Positions 27,903 through 37,172 of a DNA stretch of 64,000 bases are shown one piece after another. The DNA is taken from assembly GCF_030272695.1 (NCBI RefSeq), contig NZ_JARFYN010000023.1, forward strand, positions 29,149-93,148. Direction: 5' to 3'. Origin of the DNA: Martinezella calliandrae. Lineage in GTDB: Bacteria; Pseudomonadota; Alphaproteobacteria; Rhizobiales; Rhizobiaceae. Within the stretch, counting starts at the first letter, position 1. Each line of letters opens with the position of its first letter. Below the pieces are notes generated by a model. It saw nothing but the letters and a program-made list of their open reading frames with translations, was not told the DNA's origin and did not search any database. The position numbers and the translations under genes were made by a program.

Positions 27903-28085
27903 TCATTCCCTATTCGTGGCGCCCCCCGGCTTAAACTCGGCTTCGAGCTTGTCATTTCGCAGGCGCAGCTGGCGAACGCGCTCCCTTATCAAATCCTCGT
28001 AGGCATTAATCACGTCAATGCACTGGAATAGGAGGACTGCAATGCATGCGATCGCCAGAGCGCCAAAGAGCAAAACAAATTCCAT
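27903..28085 (-). CDS. small single-pass membrane protein downstream of traG
   Basis: A 60-residue protein. Residues 2-22 (EFVLLFGALAIACIAVLLFQC) form one transmembrane helix, and the rest is a charged helix ('DLIRERVRQLRLRNDKLEAE') that would face the cytoplasm. The ATG at 28085 has a good ribosome-binding site (CGAGGTAACCGAG); the open frame extends 59 codons upstream with no site and without conservation. It lies 83 bp after traG on the same strand, so it may be the last gene of traCDG. Function unknown; a role in coupling or membrane docking is a guess. Confidence 0.55.
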   Translation of the reverse strand: MEFVLLFGALAIACIAVLLFQCIDVINAYEDLIRERVRQLRLRNDKLEAEFKPGGATNRE

Positions 28086-28168
28086 CTCGGTTACCTCGTG
28101 TATCTCTATCCATTGTCCTTCGAAGTAATTTCCCATCGGATCAAGGCGGGTGGCAGCCGATGCTGCGA

Positions 28169-30088
28169 TCACAAGGTCATCGACTTCCGCCCCGGCTGAA
28201 ACGACTTCCCATTGATGCAGTCCTTCATGTCGCGGCGGCGAAACCAAATCGCACGTCCACACCGAAGTGCGGGGTTTCCTGCTGTGAAGACGATTTGCTC
28301 GTCCGCGCGCATGCGCAACACTTCATGCGGCTGGATCAGCGGGCGTGCGGCGAGTTGTTTCGATTGCGTTCGCGACGATCCCCTGGATTGGAAACTGCGA
28401 CTGACCTGATCTATCTCGACCGTCGTCATGCCGGAGCGGCGGGAGATGTAATCGGCGGTTTCAGGATCATTGATCGCGGCAAAGGATATCCAGCTTGCGC
28501 TTTCGAACCATTTGCTTGTCGCGTCCCGTCCACCATAAGTCTCGCGCATCTGTCCGATCGACTGGTAGATCATGGTCAGAGTGATCCCATACTTGCGGCC
28601 GGCGTCACGCGCCGTCTCGAGGATACGCATATAGCCGAGGCGCGCCACCTCATCGAGAAGGAAGAGCGTCCTGCCCTGTATCTCGCCGTTCAGGTTGCAC
28701 ATCGCGTTCAGAAACGACCCGATGATGACACGCGCCAGACCTGAATGCATCTCAAGCGTCTTGAGGTCGATGTTGATGAAGACGTCCGTCTTTCCTCCGG
28801 CGAGATCGCCCGTCGTGAAGGTCGTTCCCGAGACTAGGGCGGCGTAGTTCGGGTAGGACAGCCAGTGCGTTTCCTTCACAGCATTGGCGTAAACGCCGGA
28901 GAAAGTTTCCGGCGTCATATTGACGAAGGCCGCCACATTTTCCTTGACGAAATCCGACTCCGAATTGTCGTAGATCGATTGCAAACGTTCACGCAACTTG
29001 GGCTCCGGCTCTGAGAGATTCTTGCGCACCTGACGGAGGGTCTGGTCGTTTTCAATCGTGTGGCCGGAGAGGCAAACGTCGGCGATGAGCGCCGTCAGCA
29101 ATTGCAAGGCCGAGGCACGGAAGAAGTCGTCGCGGAGACCACGCGCGCCGCTGTCGCTCACAACCCACGATGCAACGGACGCGATGTCCTCCTCTTTCGT
29201 TCCGCCGAAACGGCCGATCCAGTCGAGAGCGTTGAAGCCGATCTCCGGGTGTTTCGGATCGAGGACGAAGACGTCGCGGTTGCCGCCTCGGTGTTTCGAC
29301 GCCATCGGCGCCACCTCGTTCGACGGATCGAGGATGATGAGTGCGCCACCCCATTTAAGCGCTGTCGGGATCGTGACCGACGTCGTCTTAAAGCCGCCGG
29401 AGCCGGCAAAGACTATGCCGTGCGACGAGCCGAATGAGCCGTCGAAGCAAAGGAGCGGCGAGGTGCCGCCTGCGCCCCACGTCTCGGCGCGGTCGGCTCG
29501 AAACGATTGTGCGGCGACGCTGTCCGTGTCGACGCGGTAGCGTTCGCCGATGACGATGCCGCCATCCGCGGGAAACAGCTGTTCGGCTTGCGACAGTTTC
29601 ATCCAATCGGCCTCGCCGTGCAGAGCCCGCTTGCCATAGATGCGTTTCGGCTCGGCCTTGGCGAAGGCGGCGTTGCCGGCGATCACCACCCGCATGCCGA
29701 ACAACGCCGACATCAGCACGACTGCCGCCCCGATCGCCGTCGCGGGATCGAGGTAATTGAAGAGGAACTTGCCGGCCGGAACCTGTTCCCGAAACGCAGA
29801 GAGCCTCATTGCCTCGCGTAGGACCGCAACGAGGACCGTCGCTATCGCTCCGGCGACGACGCCCCATCCTGCTGTCCTGATCCGCACGGACCCGGCGCTC
29901 GCAAACAGGAGGACGATGCCTTCGAAGGACGCGACGATATAGGGCAAAGCGATGCCAACGCGGCCTAGTATCTGCCGTGCGGTATCCGTCTTGCCGAAAG
30001 CGGAAAGCCATTGTTCGATCCCGGTCATGCCGATCGCCGTGGAGATCATCAATGCGCAGGGTACAACGAACAACAGGATTCTAGTCAT
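28169..30088 (-). CDS. traG: TraG type IV coupling protein
   Basis: A 639-residue VirD4/TraG ATPase that hands the relaxase-DNA complex to the mating channel at the inner membrane. N-terminal hydrophobic segments lie within residues about 5-130. A nucleotide-binding loop variant 'VFAGSGGFKTTSV' is near 232, Walker B 'LFLLDEVARLGYM' near 478 and a conserved 'ALQLLTALIADVCL' helix between. The ATG at 30088 overlaps the traD stop by 8 bp (ATGACTAG) and was preferred to an in-frame start nine codons upstream. It is the third gene of traC-traD-traG, transcribed away from oriT. Length and order are as in Ti and rhizobial plasmids. Confidence 0.93.
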   Translation of the reverse strand: MTRILLFVVPCALMISTAIGMTGIEQWLSAFGKTDTARQILGRVGIALPYIVASFEGIVLLFASAGSVRIRTAGWGVVAGAIATVLVAVLREAMRLSAFREQVPAGKFLFNYLDPATAIGAAVVLMSALFGMRVVIAGNAAFAKAEPKRIYGKRALHGEADWMKLSQAEQLFPADGGIVIGERYRVDTDSVAAQSFRADRAETWGAGGTSPLLCFDGSFGSSHGIVFAGSGGFKTTSVTIPTALKWGGALIILDPSNEVAPMASKHRGGNRDVFVLDPKHPEIGFNALDWIGRFGGTKEEDIASVASWVVSDSGARGLRDDFFRASALQLLTALIADVCLSGHTIENDQTLRQVRKNLSEPEPKLRERLQSIYDNSESDFVKENVAAFVNMTPETFSGVYANAVKETHWLSYPNYAALVSGTTFTTGDLAGGKTDVFINIDLKTLEMHSGLARVIIGSFLNAMCNLNGEIQGRTLFLLDEVARLGYMRILETARDAGRKYGITLTMIYQSIGQMRETYGGRDATSKWFESASWISFAAINDPETADYISRRSGMTTVEIDQVSRSFQSRGSSRTQSKQLAARPLIQPHEVLRMRADEQIVFTAGNPALRCGRAIWFRRRDMKDCINGKSFQPGRKSMTL

Positions 30089-30296
30089 CAATCTCTCCGA
30101 ACGCCTCAGCACCAATTATGGTGAGCCGTGAGCGCTCTTGCTCGTCTCCCTTCAGCCGCCCGGCGGCATCGATGAGGAGCCCGAGCAGCAGAGCCCGCTT
30201 CTCGTAGCGCAGCCCCGCCTTCACGATCAGGCCGCCGAGCTCGATCTTTTCGCGCGTGTCCTTCTTGCGGGCGTCGGAAGTGGTGATTCTTCGCAT
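30081..30296 (-). CDS. traD: TraD conjugal transfer protein
   Basis: A 71-residue basic protein ('KKDTREKIELGGLIVKAGLR', 'ALLLGLLIDAAGRL') that matches the small TraD of Ti-type plasmids. It is distinct from the F-plasmid TraD and probably a relaxosome accessory factor. Located between traC and traG, 4 bp after the traC stop and overlapping traG by 8 bp. Confidence 0.9.
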   Translation of the reverse strand: MRRITTSDARKKDTREKIELGGLIVKAGLRYEKRALLLGLLIDAAGRLKGDEQERSRLTIIGAEAFGEIDD

Positions 30297-30300
30297 CCGC

Positions 30301-30597
30301 TCAAGCCTCGCCAGTGCCGCTTTGAGCCGCCCCAGACGGCTTTTGCGCGAGGGGCGTGCTGCTCTCGCCGGCGCCAGGTGCTCTTTTCCCTCCGGTCGAA
30401 CCCGTCTTTCCTCCGCGAAAGCGTTTCGCCAGATCCTCGAACGCGGCCTGCAGTTCCCCCTCCTCGATTACGATCTCGCCGAGTCCGGCCTTGAGCGCGA
30501 TCCGGCCGATGCGCTCGGCCTCGCGGGTCTCAGCGAGCTTGAGCTGCTCCTGGAGCTTGGCGATTTCGCCACGAATTTTCGAGGATGGTTTCTTCAT
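30301..30597 (-). CDS. traC: TraC conjugal transfer protein
   Basis: A 98-residue protein with a helical N-terminus ('KIRGEIAKLQEQLKLAETRE'), 'RIALKAGLGEIVIEEGEL' near 28-45, and a disordered Gly/Ser/Pro-rich tail. This is the TraC of the traCDG operon; it has a MobC-like composition and is thought to help TraA at oriT. The ATG at 30597 is preceded by AAGGAGACGTCAGG. The frame is open upstream to 30753 but that part lies in the oriT region and is not conserved. First gene of traCDG, divergent from traA across oriT. Confidence 0.9.
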   Translation of the reverse strand: MKKPSSKIRGEIAKLQEQLKLAETREAERIGRIALKAGLGEIVIEEGELQAAFEDLAKRFRGGKTGSTGGKRAPGAGESSTPLAQKPSGAAQSGTGEA

Positions 30598-30676
30598 GTC
30601 CTGACGTCTCCTTGGGTGCGAAAGCTTGTCTTTCGGACTCCATCTTCCGGATGTCGGTGCGGAACGCACTACTGTG

Positions 30677-30686
30677 AATCCTACAA
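30677..30686 (+). promoter_or_regulatory. candidate TraR-box half site between traC and traA
   Basis: AATCCTACAA here (extended match AATCCTACAATCG to 30689) also occurs in both candidate sites upstream of traI and repA. In Ti-type plasmids the traA/traC divergent region carries a TraR operator, so this is the best candidate. The other arm (ACTGTG) is poor, so the dyad is imperfect. Confidence 0.4.
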
Positions 30687-30743
30687 TCGCCAAGGGCGAT
30701 GCTTTCGTGGATGATCCCGGCCGCTCGACAAGAGCGGCATCCG

Positions 30744-30775
30744 AAGGGCGCAATTATACGTCGCTGTCGCGACGT
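30744..30775. other. origin of transfer (oriT), Q-type nic region
   Basis: AAGGGCGCAATTATAC at 30744-30759 closely resembles the RSF1010-type nic sequence (AAGGGCGCACTTA on one strand). It runs into a perfect 7-bp inverted repeat ACGTCGC/GCGACGT with a TGTC loop (30758-30775). It lies between divergent traC and traA, the standard oriT position in Ti and rhizobial plasmids. The nick is expected within the GGGCGC stretch. Confidence 0.8.
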
Positions 30776-30851
30776 TCTTCTGACGAGCGCCCGGGGGTCG
30801 ATCTTGCTGCCGAACACATTGATTTGCTCTCAATAGAGAAAGAACTCCGCC

Positions 30852-33800
30852 GTGGCCGTCCCTCATTTCTCCGTCAGCATCGTCGCCCGCGGCTCCGGCC
30901 GCAGCGCCGTCCTGTCGGCGGCCTATCGGCATTGCGCGAAGATGGAGTACGAGCGAGAGGCGAGGACAATCGACTACACCCGTAAGGAGGGCTTGCTGCA
31001 CGAAGAGTTCGTTATCCCCGGCGATGCGCCGCAGTGGCTACGGGAAATGGTGGCCGATCGCTCGGTCTCTGGCGCATCCGAAGCCTTCTGGAACAGCGTC
31101 GAAGTTTTCGAGAAGCGTGTCGATGCCCAGCTTGCCAAGGATATGACCATTGCGTTGCCGATGGAACTCTCGACCGAGCAGAACATCGAACTGGTGCGGG
31201 ATTTCGTCGAGCGGCACATCACCTCGGCAGGTATGGTGGCGGACTGGGTCTATCACGACGCGCCGGGCAACCCGCATGTGCATCTGATGACCACGCTTCG
31301 GCCACTTGCCGAAGATGGTTTCGGCGCCAAGAAGGTCGCGCTGACAGGGCCGGACGGCAAGCCGATCCGTAATGACTCAGGCAAGATTGTGTACGAACTT
31401 TGGGCGGGCAGCCTCGACGACTTCAACGCCTTTCGCGACGGCTGGTTCGCCTGCCAGAACAGGCATCTGGCGCTCGCCGGCTTCGATATCCGTGTCGACG
31501 GCCGGTCCTTCGAGAAACAGGGGATTGGGCTCACCCCGACCATTCACCTTGGCGTCGGCGCCAAGGCGATTGAACGGAAGTCGGTGGAGACAGACTGGGA
31601 CATTTCACTGGAACGGCTGGAACTGCAGGACGAGCGCAGAGCCGAAAACGCCCGCCGCATCCAGCGCCGTCCGGAGCTGGTGCTCGACCTGATTGCGAGG
31701 GAGAAGAGCGTCTTCGACGAACGCGACGTCGCCAAAATCCTGCATCGCTATATTGATGATGCCGGCCTTTTCCAAGGCTTGATGGCAAGGATCCTCCAGA
31801 GCCCGGATACACTCCGTCTCGAGCGCGAGCGGATCGAATTTTCAAGCGGCGCCCGAGTGCCCGCCAAGTTCACGACGCGGGACCTCATCCGACTCGAAGC
31901 GGAGATGGCCAACCGGGCAATCTGGCTGTCTCAACAATCCTCCCACGGCGTAGCGGGCCCGGTACGCCAAGCGACGTTTGCCCGTCACTTGCACCTCTCC
32001 GACGAGCAAAAGACGGCTATCGCATACGCTACCGGCGGCGCGCGCATTGCTGCGGTGATCGGCCGCGCCGGCGCCGGCAAGACGACGACAATGAAGGCCG
32101 CGCGTGAGGCTTGGGAGACCGCAGGGTACCGCGTCGTTGGCGGAGCGCTTGCCGGCAAGGCCGCCGAGGGCCTGGAAAAGGAAGCCGGCATTCTCTCCCG
32201 CACGCTGTCATCCTGGGAGCTGCGGTGGAACCAAGGCCGCAATCAGCTCGACGACAAGACGGTGTTCGTCCTCGACGAAGCGGGCATGGTGTCATCGCGG
32301 CAGATGGCGCTGTTTGTCGAAGCTGCGACCAAGGCCGGCGCCAAACTAGTGCTTGTAGGAGACCCGGAACAGCTCCAGCCGATCGAAGCCGGTGCAGCGT
32401 TTCGGGCCATTGCCGATCGCGTCGGCTATACCGAACTCGAGACCATCTATCGCCAGCGCGAACAGTGGATGCGCGACGCCTCGCTCGATCTCGCCCGCGG
32501 CAATATAGGCAAAGTCGTCGAAGCCTATCGCGCGCAGGGCCACGTCAATGGAGCCGACTTCAAGGCCGATGCGGTGCAGGCGCTGATTGCCGATTGGAAT
32601 CGCGATTACGATCCAGCCAAGACATCGCTGATCCTCGCCCATCTGCGTCGCGACGTCCGCATGCTCAATGAGATGGCACGGTCAAAGCTCGTCGAACGTG
32701 GCCTCGTCGCCGAGGGTTTTGTGTTTCGGACCGAAGATGGATACCGGAAATTCGCGGCTGGCGACCAGGTAGTGTTCCTCAGGAACGAGGGTTCGCTCGG
32801 CGTCAAGAACGGCATGTTGGCAAAGGTCGTGGACGCCGCCCCCGGGCGTATCGTTGCGGAAGTCGGCGAAGGCGAACACCGCCGCCAGGTCACGGTCGAG
32901 CAACGCTTCTACGCCAATGTAGACCATGGCTATGCCACGACGATCCACAAGAGCCAGGGCGCCACCGTCGACCGGGTGAAGGTGCTGGCGTCCTTGTCGC
33001 TCGACCGTCATCTCACCTACGTTGCCATGACCCGTCATCGCGAGGACCTTGGCCTCTATTACGGCCGTCGATCCTTCGCGAAGGCAGGCGGCTTGATCCC
33101 GATCCTGTCGCGGAGACAAGCCAAGGAAACGACGCTCGATTATGCGAGCGGCCGCTTCTATGGCCAAGCCCTTCGCTTCGCCGAGGCCCGTGGCCTTAAC
33201 CTCGTCAACGTCGCGCGCACGGTCGTTCGTGACCATCTCGAATGGACCGTCCGCCAGAAGTCGAAGCTCGCAGAGCTTGGCGCACGTCTGGCGGCGCTCG
33301 CCGGCAAGCTAGGTCTCTCCGCCATTGCCGTCAGGACCTCTCAATCGCACACCATCAAGGAGTCGAAACCCATGGTATCAGGCATTACCACGTTCCGAAG
33401 ATCGCTGGAACAGGCTGTCGAAGACCGGCTTGCCGCCGACTCCGGCTTGAAGAAGCAATGGGAGGAAGTGTCGAACCGGTTCCACATCGTCTACGCTCAG
33501 CCGGAAGCGGCGTTCAAGGCCGCCAAAGTCGATACGATGCTGAAAGACGAAGCCGCGGCGAAATCGACCATAGCCAGGATCGGCTCCGAGCCGGAAGGCT
33601 TCGGTGCGCTGAAAGGCAAAACCGGGATCCTGGCAAGCCGCGCCGACAAGCAGAACCGAGAAAGGGCCGTCACCAATGCGCCTGCGCTGGCGCGCAACCT
33701 GGAACGCTATCTGCGCCAGCGGACGGAAGCCGAATGCAAATATGAAGTCGAGGAGCGCGCCCTCCGCCTGAAGGTCTCCCTCGACATCCCAGCGCTGACG

Positions 33801-34163
33801 CCGGTAGCAAAGCAGACACTCGAACGCGTCCGTGACGCCATCGATCGCAACGATCTTCCCGCAGGCCTCGAATACGCGCTCGCGGACAAGATGGTGAAAG
33901 CCGAACTCGAAGGGTTTGCAAGAGCCGTATCGGAACGTTTTGGCGAACGAACCTTCCTGCCCCTTACTGCGAAGTCCCCCAATGGACAGACATTCAATGC
34001 CGTCACCACCGGGATGACGGCCGGACAGAAGGCGGAAGTGGAATCGGCGTGGAGTTGGATGCGGACAGTGCAGCGACTTTCTGCGCACGAGCGCGCGGCT
34101 GAGTCGCTGACGCAGACCGAAACCCTCCGCCAATCAAAGAGCCAGGGGCTCTCCCTCAAATGA
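30852..34163 (+). CDS. traA: TraA relaxase-helicase (MOB-Q type)
   Basis: A 1103-residue conjugative relaxase. The N-terminal MobA/MobL domain has 'SVSIVARGSGRSAVLSAAYR' at 7-26 and the metal-binding region 'NPHVHLMTTLRPL' near 138-150. A RecD-like helicase follows with Walker A 'IGRAGAGKTTTM' near 402, Walker B 'FVLDEAGM' near 475, 'LVGDPEQLQPI' near 500 and a late motif 'YVAMTRHRED' near 720. The C-terminal 350 residues are helical. It nicks at oriT, stays covalently bound to the strand and probably unwinds it. The start is GTG at 30852. The stop overlaps traF by 4 bp, and traA-F-B-H form one operon. Confidence 0.95.
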   Translation: MAVPHFSVSIVARGSGRSAVLSAAYRHCAKMEYEREARTIDYTRKEGLLHEEFVIPGDAPQWLREMVADRSVSGASEAFWNSVEVFEKRVDAQLAKDMTIALPMELSTEQNIELVRDFVERHITSAGMVADWVYHDAPGNPHVHLMTTLRPLAEDGFGAKKVALTGPDGKPIRNDSGKIVYELWAGSLDDFNAFRDGWFACQNRHLALAGFDIRVDGRSFEKQGIGLTPTIHLGVGAKAIERKSVETDWDISLERLELQDERRAENARRIQRRPELVLDLIAREKSVFDERDVAKILHRYIDDAGLFQGLMARILQSPDTLRLERERIEFSSGARVPAKFTTRDLIRLEAEMANRAIWLSQQSSHGVAGPVRQATFARHLHLSDEQKTAIAYATGGARIAAVIGRAGAGKTTTMKAAREAWETAGYRVVGGALAGKAAEGLEKEAGILSRTLSSWELRWNQGRNQLDDKTVFVLDEAGMVSSRQMALFVEAATKAGAKLVLVGDPEQLQPIEAGAAFRAIADRVGYTELETIYRQREQWMRDASLDLARGNIGKVVEAYRAQGHVNGADFKADAVQALIADWNRDYDPAKTSLILAHLRRDVRMLNEMARSKLVERGLVAEGFVFRTEDGYRKFAAGDQVVFLRNEGSLGVKNGMLAKVVDAAPGRIVAEVGEGEHRRQVTVEQRFYANVDHGYATTIHKSQGATVDRVKVLASLSLDRHLTYVAMTRHREDLGLYYGRRSFAKAGGLIPILSRRQAKETTLDYASGRFYGQALRFAEARGLNLVNVARTVVRDHLEWTVRQKSKLAELGARLAALAGKLGLSAIAVRTSQSHTIKESKPMVSGITTFRRSLEQAVEDRLAADSGLKKQWEEVSNRFHIVYAQPEAAFKAAKVDTMLKDEAAAKSTIARIGSEPEGFGALKGKTGILASRADKQNRERAVTNAPALARNLERYLRQRTEAECKYEVEERALRLKVSLDIPALTPVAKQTLERVRDAIDRNDLPAGLEYALADKMVKAELEGFARAVSERFGERTFLPLTAKSPNGQTFNAVTTGMTAGQKAEVESAWSWMRTVQRLSAHERAAESLTQTETLRQSKSQGLSLK

Positions 34164-34726
34164 TAAACCGAAGTGAAGTGAGCCTGCCGTCTCCCGTTCA
34201 TAAACGGCTGCCGGTCCTGAGCATAGCGATTATCTCGATGGTTGCGACCGTGCTCGTGATGGCTGTCTTTTATTACGGTTATCGCATCAACCTCACACCG
34301 AGCGAGCCCGTCGGGCTTTGGCGTATTGTATCTCTCGACCGTCCAGCATCCGTTGGGGATCTCGTCTTCATTTGCCCTCCGCAAACTGCGTCAATGCGGG
34401 AGGCGCGCGCGCGTGGGTATCTCCGCGTGGGATCCTGCCCGGGCGACGTCGCGCCGCTCATCAAGACGATCATCGCCACAGCCGGGCAGCGTGTCGAAAT
34501 CGGTGCGCACGTGACGATCGACGGGCGCCCGATCCCATTTTCCGATCTAGCTGAGCGCGACGGCGAGGGTCGACCGATAACAGCATTTCCGGGCGGCGTC
34601 GTGCCGGCGGGAAGCGTCTTTCTTTATTCAGCGTTCAGGAGCTCTTATGACTCCCGCTATTTCGGCCCCCTAGCAGCTTCCGGCATCATCGGCCTGGCGC
34701 AAGAGGTACTCACCTATGCGCCTTGA
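34160..34726 (+). CDS. traF: TraF, S26-type processing peptidase
   Basis: A 188-residue membrane-anchored protease. One transmembrane helix spans about residues 17-38, then 'INLTPSEPVGLWR' has the catalytic Ser of the TraF/LepB-like family, and 'APLIKTIIATAGQRVEIG' near 100 carries the Lys partner. TraF of RP4-type systems cyclises or trims the TrbC pilin, and here TrbC at 46837 would be the substrate. ATGA overlap with traA, 11-bp overlap with traB. Confidence 0.92.
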   Translation: MINRSEVSLPSPVHKRLPVLSIAIISMVATVLVMAVFYYGYRINLTPSEPVGLWRIVSLDRPASVGDLVFICPPQTASMREARARGYLRVGSCPGDVAPLIKTIIATAGQRVEIGAHVTIDGRPIPFSDLAERDGEGRPITAFPGGVVPAGSVFLYSAFRSSYDSRYFGPLAASGIIGLAQEVLTYAP

Positions 34727-35879
34727 GCACCTTCAGTCCGCCCTGTCGATTGCCGCTTCAATCATCGTCGGAATGGTTGGGTGGAGTGGCCACGTTCTGC
34801 TTCTTCCAGTCGCTCTTGCGTTTCCGATCCTTTGGATGCTTGCGCGTACGCGATTGATTGCCGCGTTTGTCGCGGCTGGCTATTTCCTGGCTGCTTCTTG
34901 GGGATTACCGCAAGGTGTCGCGACCTTCTACTTCTCCGATCTCTGGCCGGGCCTGTTGCTCTGGCTATGCGCATCCCTGAGCTTTGTCGGCGTCCACACG
35001 ATACTCTGGACGAGACGCAGCTGTACGCGACCGTTTCGCTATCTCGCGGCAGCCGTACTTATGACCATTCCACCATTCGGCATCACCGGTTGGGCCCATC
35101 CGATCACAGCCACGGGTGTGCTGTTTCCAGGATGGGGATGGTGGGGATTGGTCGCCGCGACAGCCGGCCTCACGGGCCTCGTAACCCCTGCCTGGCCGGC
35201 TGTCATAATCGCCCTTGCAGGCTTTTGGCTTTGGTCCGCCGCAATCTGGACCAAGCCTACGCTACCGGAAGCGTGGCAGGGCGTCGATCTCGAATTGGGC
35301 GCTTCGCTCGGCCGCGACGTCAGTCTGCAGCGCCACCGTGATCTGATTGCCACGGTGAAGGATCGAGTATCTGGTGGCAGCCGCTGGATCGTGCTGCCCG
35401 AAAGCGCGCTCGGCTCTTGGACGCCGACGGCGGAGCGGCTGTGGATAAATGCTCTACAGGGAACGGACATATCCGTTATCGCCGGCGCCGCAGTTGTCGA
35501 TTCAGGCGGATACGACAATGTTATGATCGCCATCTCCGGCGGTGGTGCACAACTCTTCTATCGAGAGCGCATGCCGGTGCCAGGTTCGATGTGGCAACCC
35601 TGGCGCCCCATGCTCGCTCAGAGCGGCGGCGCGCGCGCGCATTTCTTCGCAAATCCGATCGTGACCATTGCGGACCATCGGGTAGCGCCACTGATCTGCT
35701 ATGAGCAACTGATCATATGGCCCGTGCTCCAATCCATGCTGTACGATCCGGATGTCATCGTCGCCGCTGGCAATGGGTGGTGGACCAAAGGGACCCCTAT
35801 TGTCCCCATCCAGCGCGCCAGCACGGAAGCCTGGGCGCGCCTATTCGACAAACCCCTCGTCTTTTCCTTCAACACCTGA
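34716..35879 (+). CDS. traB: TraB, nitrilase-fold membrane protein
   Basis: A 387-residue protein. Several hydrophobic segments fill the N-terminal 170 residues, then a carbon-nitrogen hydrolase domain with 'RWIVLPESALGSW' near 221-233 (Glu), and 'VAPLICYEQLI' near 325 (Cys). The layout is like apolipoprotein N-acyltransferase. TraB is conserved in Ti and rhizobial transfer operons and enhances transfer; its substrate is not established. The reading frame overlaps traF by 11 bp and is followed after 16 bp by traH. Confidence 0.9.
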   Translation: MRLEHLQSALSIAASIIVGMVGWSGHVLLLPVALAFPILWMLARTRLIAAFVAAGYFLAASWGLPQGVATFYFSDLWPGLLLWLCASLSFVGVHTILWTRRSCTRPFRYLAAAVLMTIPPFGITGWAHPITATGVLFPGWGWWGLVAATAGLTGLVTPAWPAVIIALAGFWLWSAAIWTKPTLPEAWQGVDLELGASLGRDVSLQRHRDLIATVKDRVSGGSRWIVLPESALGSWTPTAERLWINALQGTDISVIAGAAVVDSGGYDNVMIAISGGGAQLFYRERMPVPGSMWQPWRPMLAQSGGARAHFFANPIVTIADHRVAPLICYEQLIIWPVLQSMLYDPDVIVAAGNGWWTKGTPIVPIQRASTEAWARLFDKPLVFSFNT

Positions 35880-35895
35880 CTTACAAGGAGAGGTC

Positions 35896-36504
35896 ATGCT
35901 TGACGCTGCCCTGATCAAACAATGCGCCGACCCCTCATTGAGGCCGGCGATCGTCGAGCAGTTCGTGACCGCCGCAGGGTCGTCCGATCCCCTTGCCGTT
36001 ACCGTCATATCAGATGGCCGGTTGATTCTCATTCCGAAGCCTACGTCGGCCGACGAAGCCCTAGCGATCGTTCGGCAGTATGTTGGCCAAGCTGTGGTTC
36101 GTGTCGGTCTGACGCAATTTCCGGCCGGTGTCGGCGTGAAGGAGGCGGCCGATCTGAAGCCGGACTTGGTCGATGCCTGCGAGAACCTCCGCAACGGTAC
36201 GACGATGTTCGCCAAGGTGCTGCACATCGTCGCAAAATGGTACGGCAATCCGAAGAGCGACGACGTCTTCCGCCAGATTTTCGAGGATGCGCTCTATGCC
36301 TGGAAGACCGGGGAATTCGAAGGAGTGAGTGTGTTTCAAGCGCAGGATCCAGGAGCACCCATCGAATTGCCTCAGCAACGCGAAGCGCATTCAGGCGATG
36401 AAGAGCCGGCTGCAGTGAGCACGACCGAGAAGCAGACGCAGACGAATGAGGATATTGGCCAAATGGGAATCCGCATCGATCTTTCGAGGATCGGAGGCAA
36501 ATAA
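35896..36504 (+). CDS. traH: TraH conjugal transfer protein
   Basis: A 202-residue protein with 'MLDAALIKQCADPSLRPAIV' at the start and 'VGQAVVRVGLTQFPAGVGV' in the first 90 residues, matching TraH of Ti-type plasmids. A central 'MFAKVLHIVAKWYGNP' is followed by an acidic, low-complexity tail and a short conserved end 'MGIRIDLSRIGG'. The ATG at 35896 follows AAGGAGAGGTC. It is the last gene of traAFBH. Its exact role in transfer is not established. Confidence 0.85.
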   Translation: MLDAALIKQCADPSLRPAIVEQFVTAAGSSDPLAVTVISDGRLILIPKPTSADEALAIVRQYVGQAVVRVGLTQFPAGVGVKEAADLKPDLVDACENLRNGTTMFAKVLHIVAKWYGNPKSDDVFRQIFEDALYAWKTGEFEGVSVFQAQDPGAPIELPQQREAHSGDEEPAAVSTTEKQTQTNEDIGQMGIRIDLSRIGGK

Positions 36505-36529
36505 GCGCTCGAGTTTCTCACGTCGATCG

Positions 36530-36970
36530 GTATGACGCGTGGAACATCGTCGGGTTGCATGGTCATCCTCCAGGCTCAGAATGTTGAAGGGCAATTCCAA
36601 AGCGCTAACGCTACAGCGCGGAAAAGGTACGGCGTACAAGCGTCCCCCGAATGGGATCACCTTCTGATGGTCGCACAATACAAGGCCTGAAACAAATTTC
36701 TCTCCAGATGCTTCTGCCAGATTCGCAATCCAGAGAAATCGGAGTTCGAGACGGACGCTGCCGCTTTTTACTTCGATGACGATATCGACTTCATTCCGCT
36801 GCTTGTCACGAAAACGCGAGAATTCGAAGCTCGTCCCGCCACTCGTGAGTTTGAGAACCTCGGCAAAGACGAAAGTCTCCAGCAACGGCCCGAATTGCCG
36901 CCTTTCCGTCGTAAGAGACGTCCCGAAGGGACGCGAGAAGACCAGAATGGGGGTGGTGCCGGTCCTGGGA
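36530..36970 (-). pseudogene. C-terminal remnant of an AAA/DUF4143 ATPase
   Basis: 'LLETFVFAEVLKLTS' followed by 'FEFSRFRDKQRNEVDIVIE' and 'LAEASGEKFVSGLVLCDHQK' is the C-terminal DUF4143 (PD-(D/E)xK-like) end of an AAA ATPase. Upstream the text 'HSGLLASLRDVSYDGKAA' continues the same family in a different frame, so there is a frameshift near 36900. The AAA module is missing, and downstream the frame runs into traH. Non-functional. Confidence 0.6.
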
Positions 36971-37172
36971 ACTGCGGCGCTTGGGTTTGATTCAATTTGA
37001 AATTCGGGCTGCCGGCGACTGAAACACCTTCGGTTCGCGAACGATCCAATGTGGTACCGCGGACAAGAGCCAATTCCTTGGGGGCTGCTTGGGCATTCGT
37101 GGTTGACGATGCGCTGAACATGCGTCCTTGTTTGCCTTAGTCTTCCGGTTCCTAGAGCTCGGTATTCGTCAG

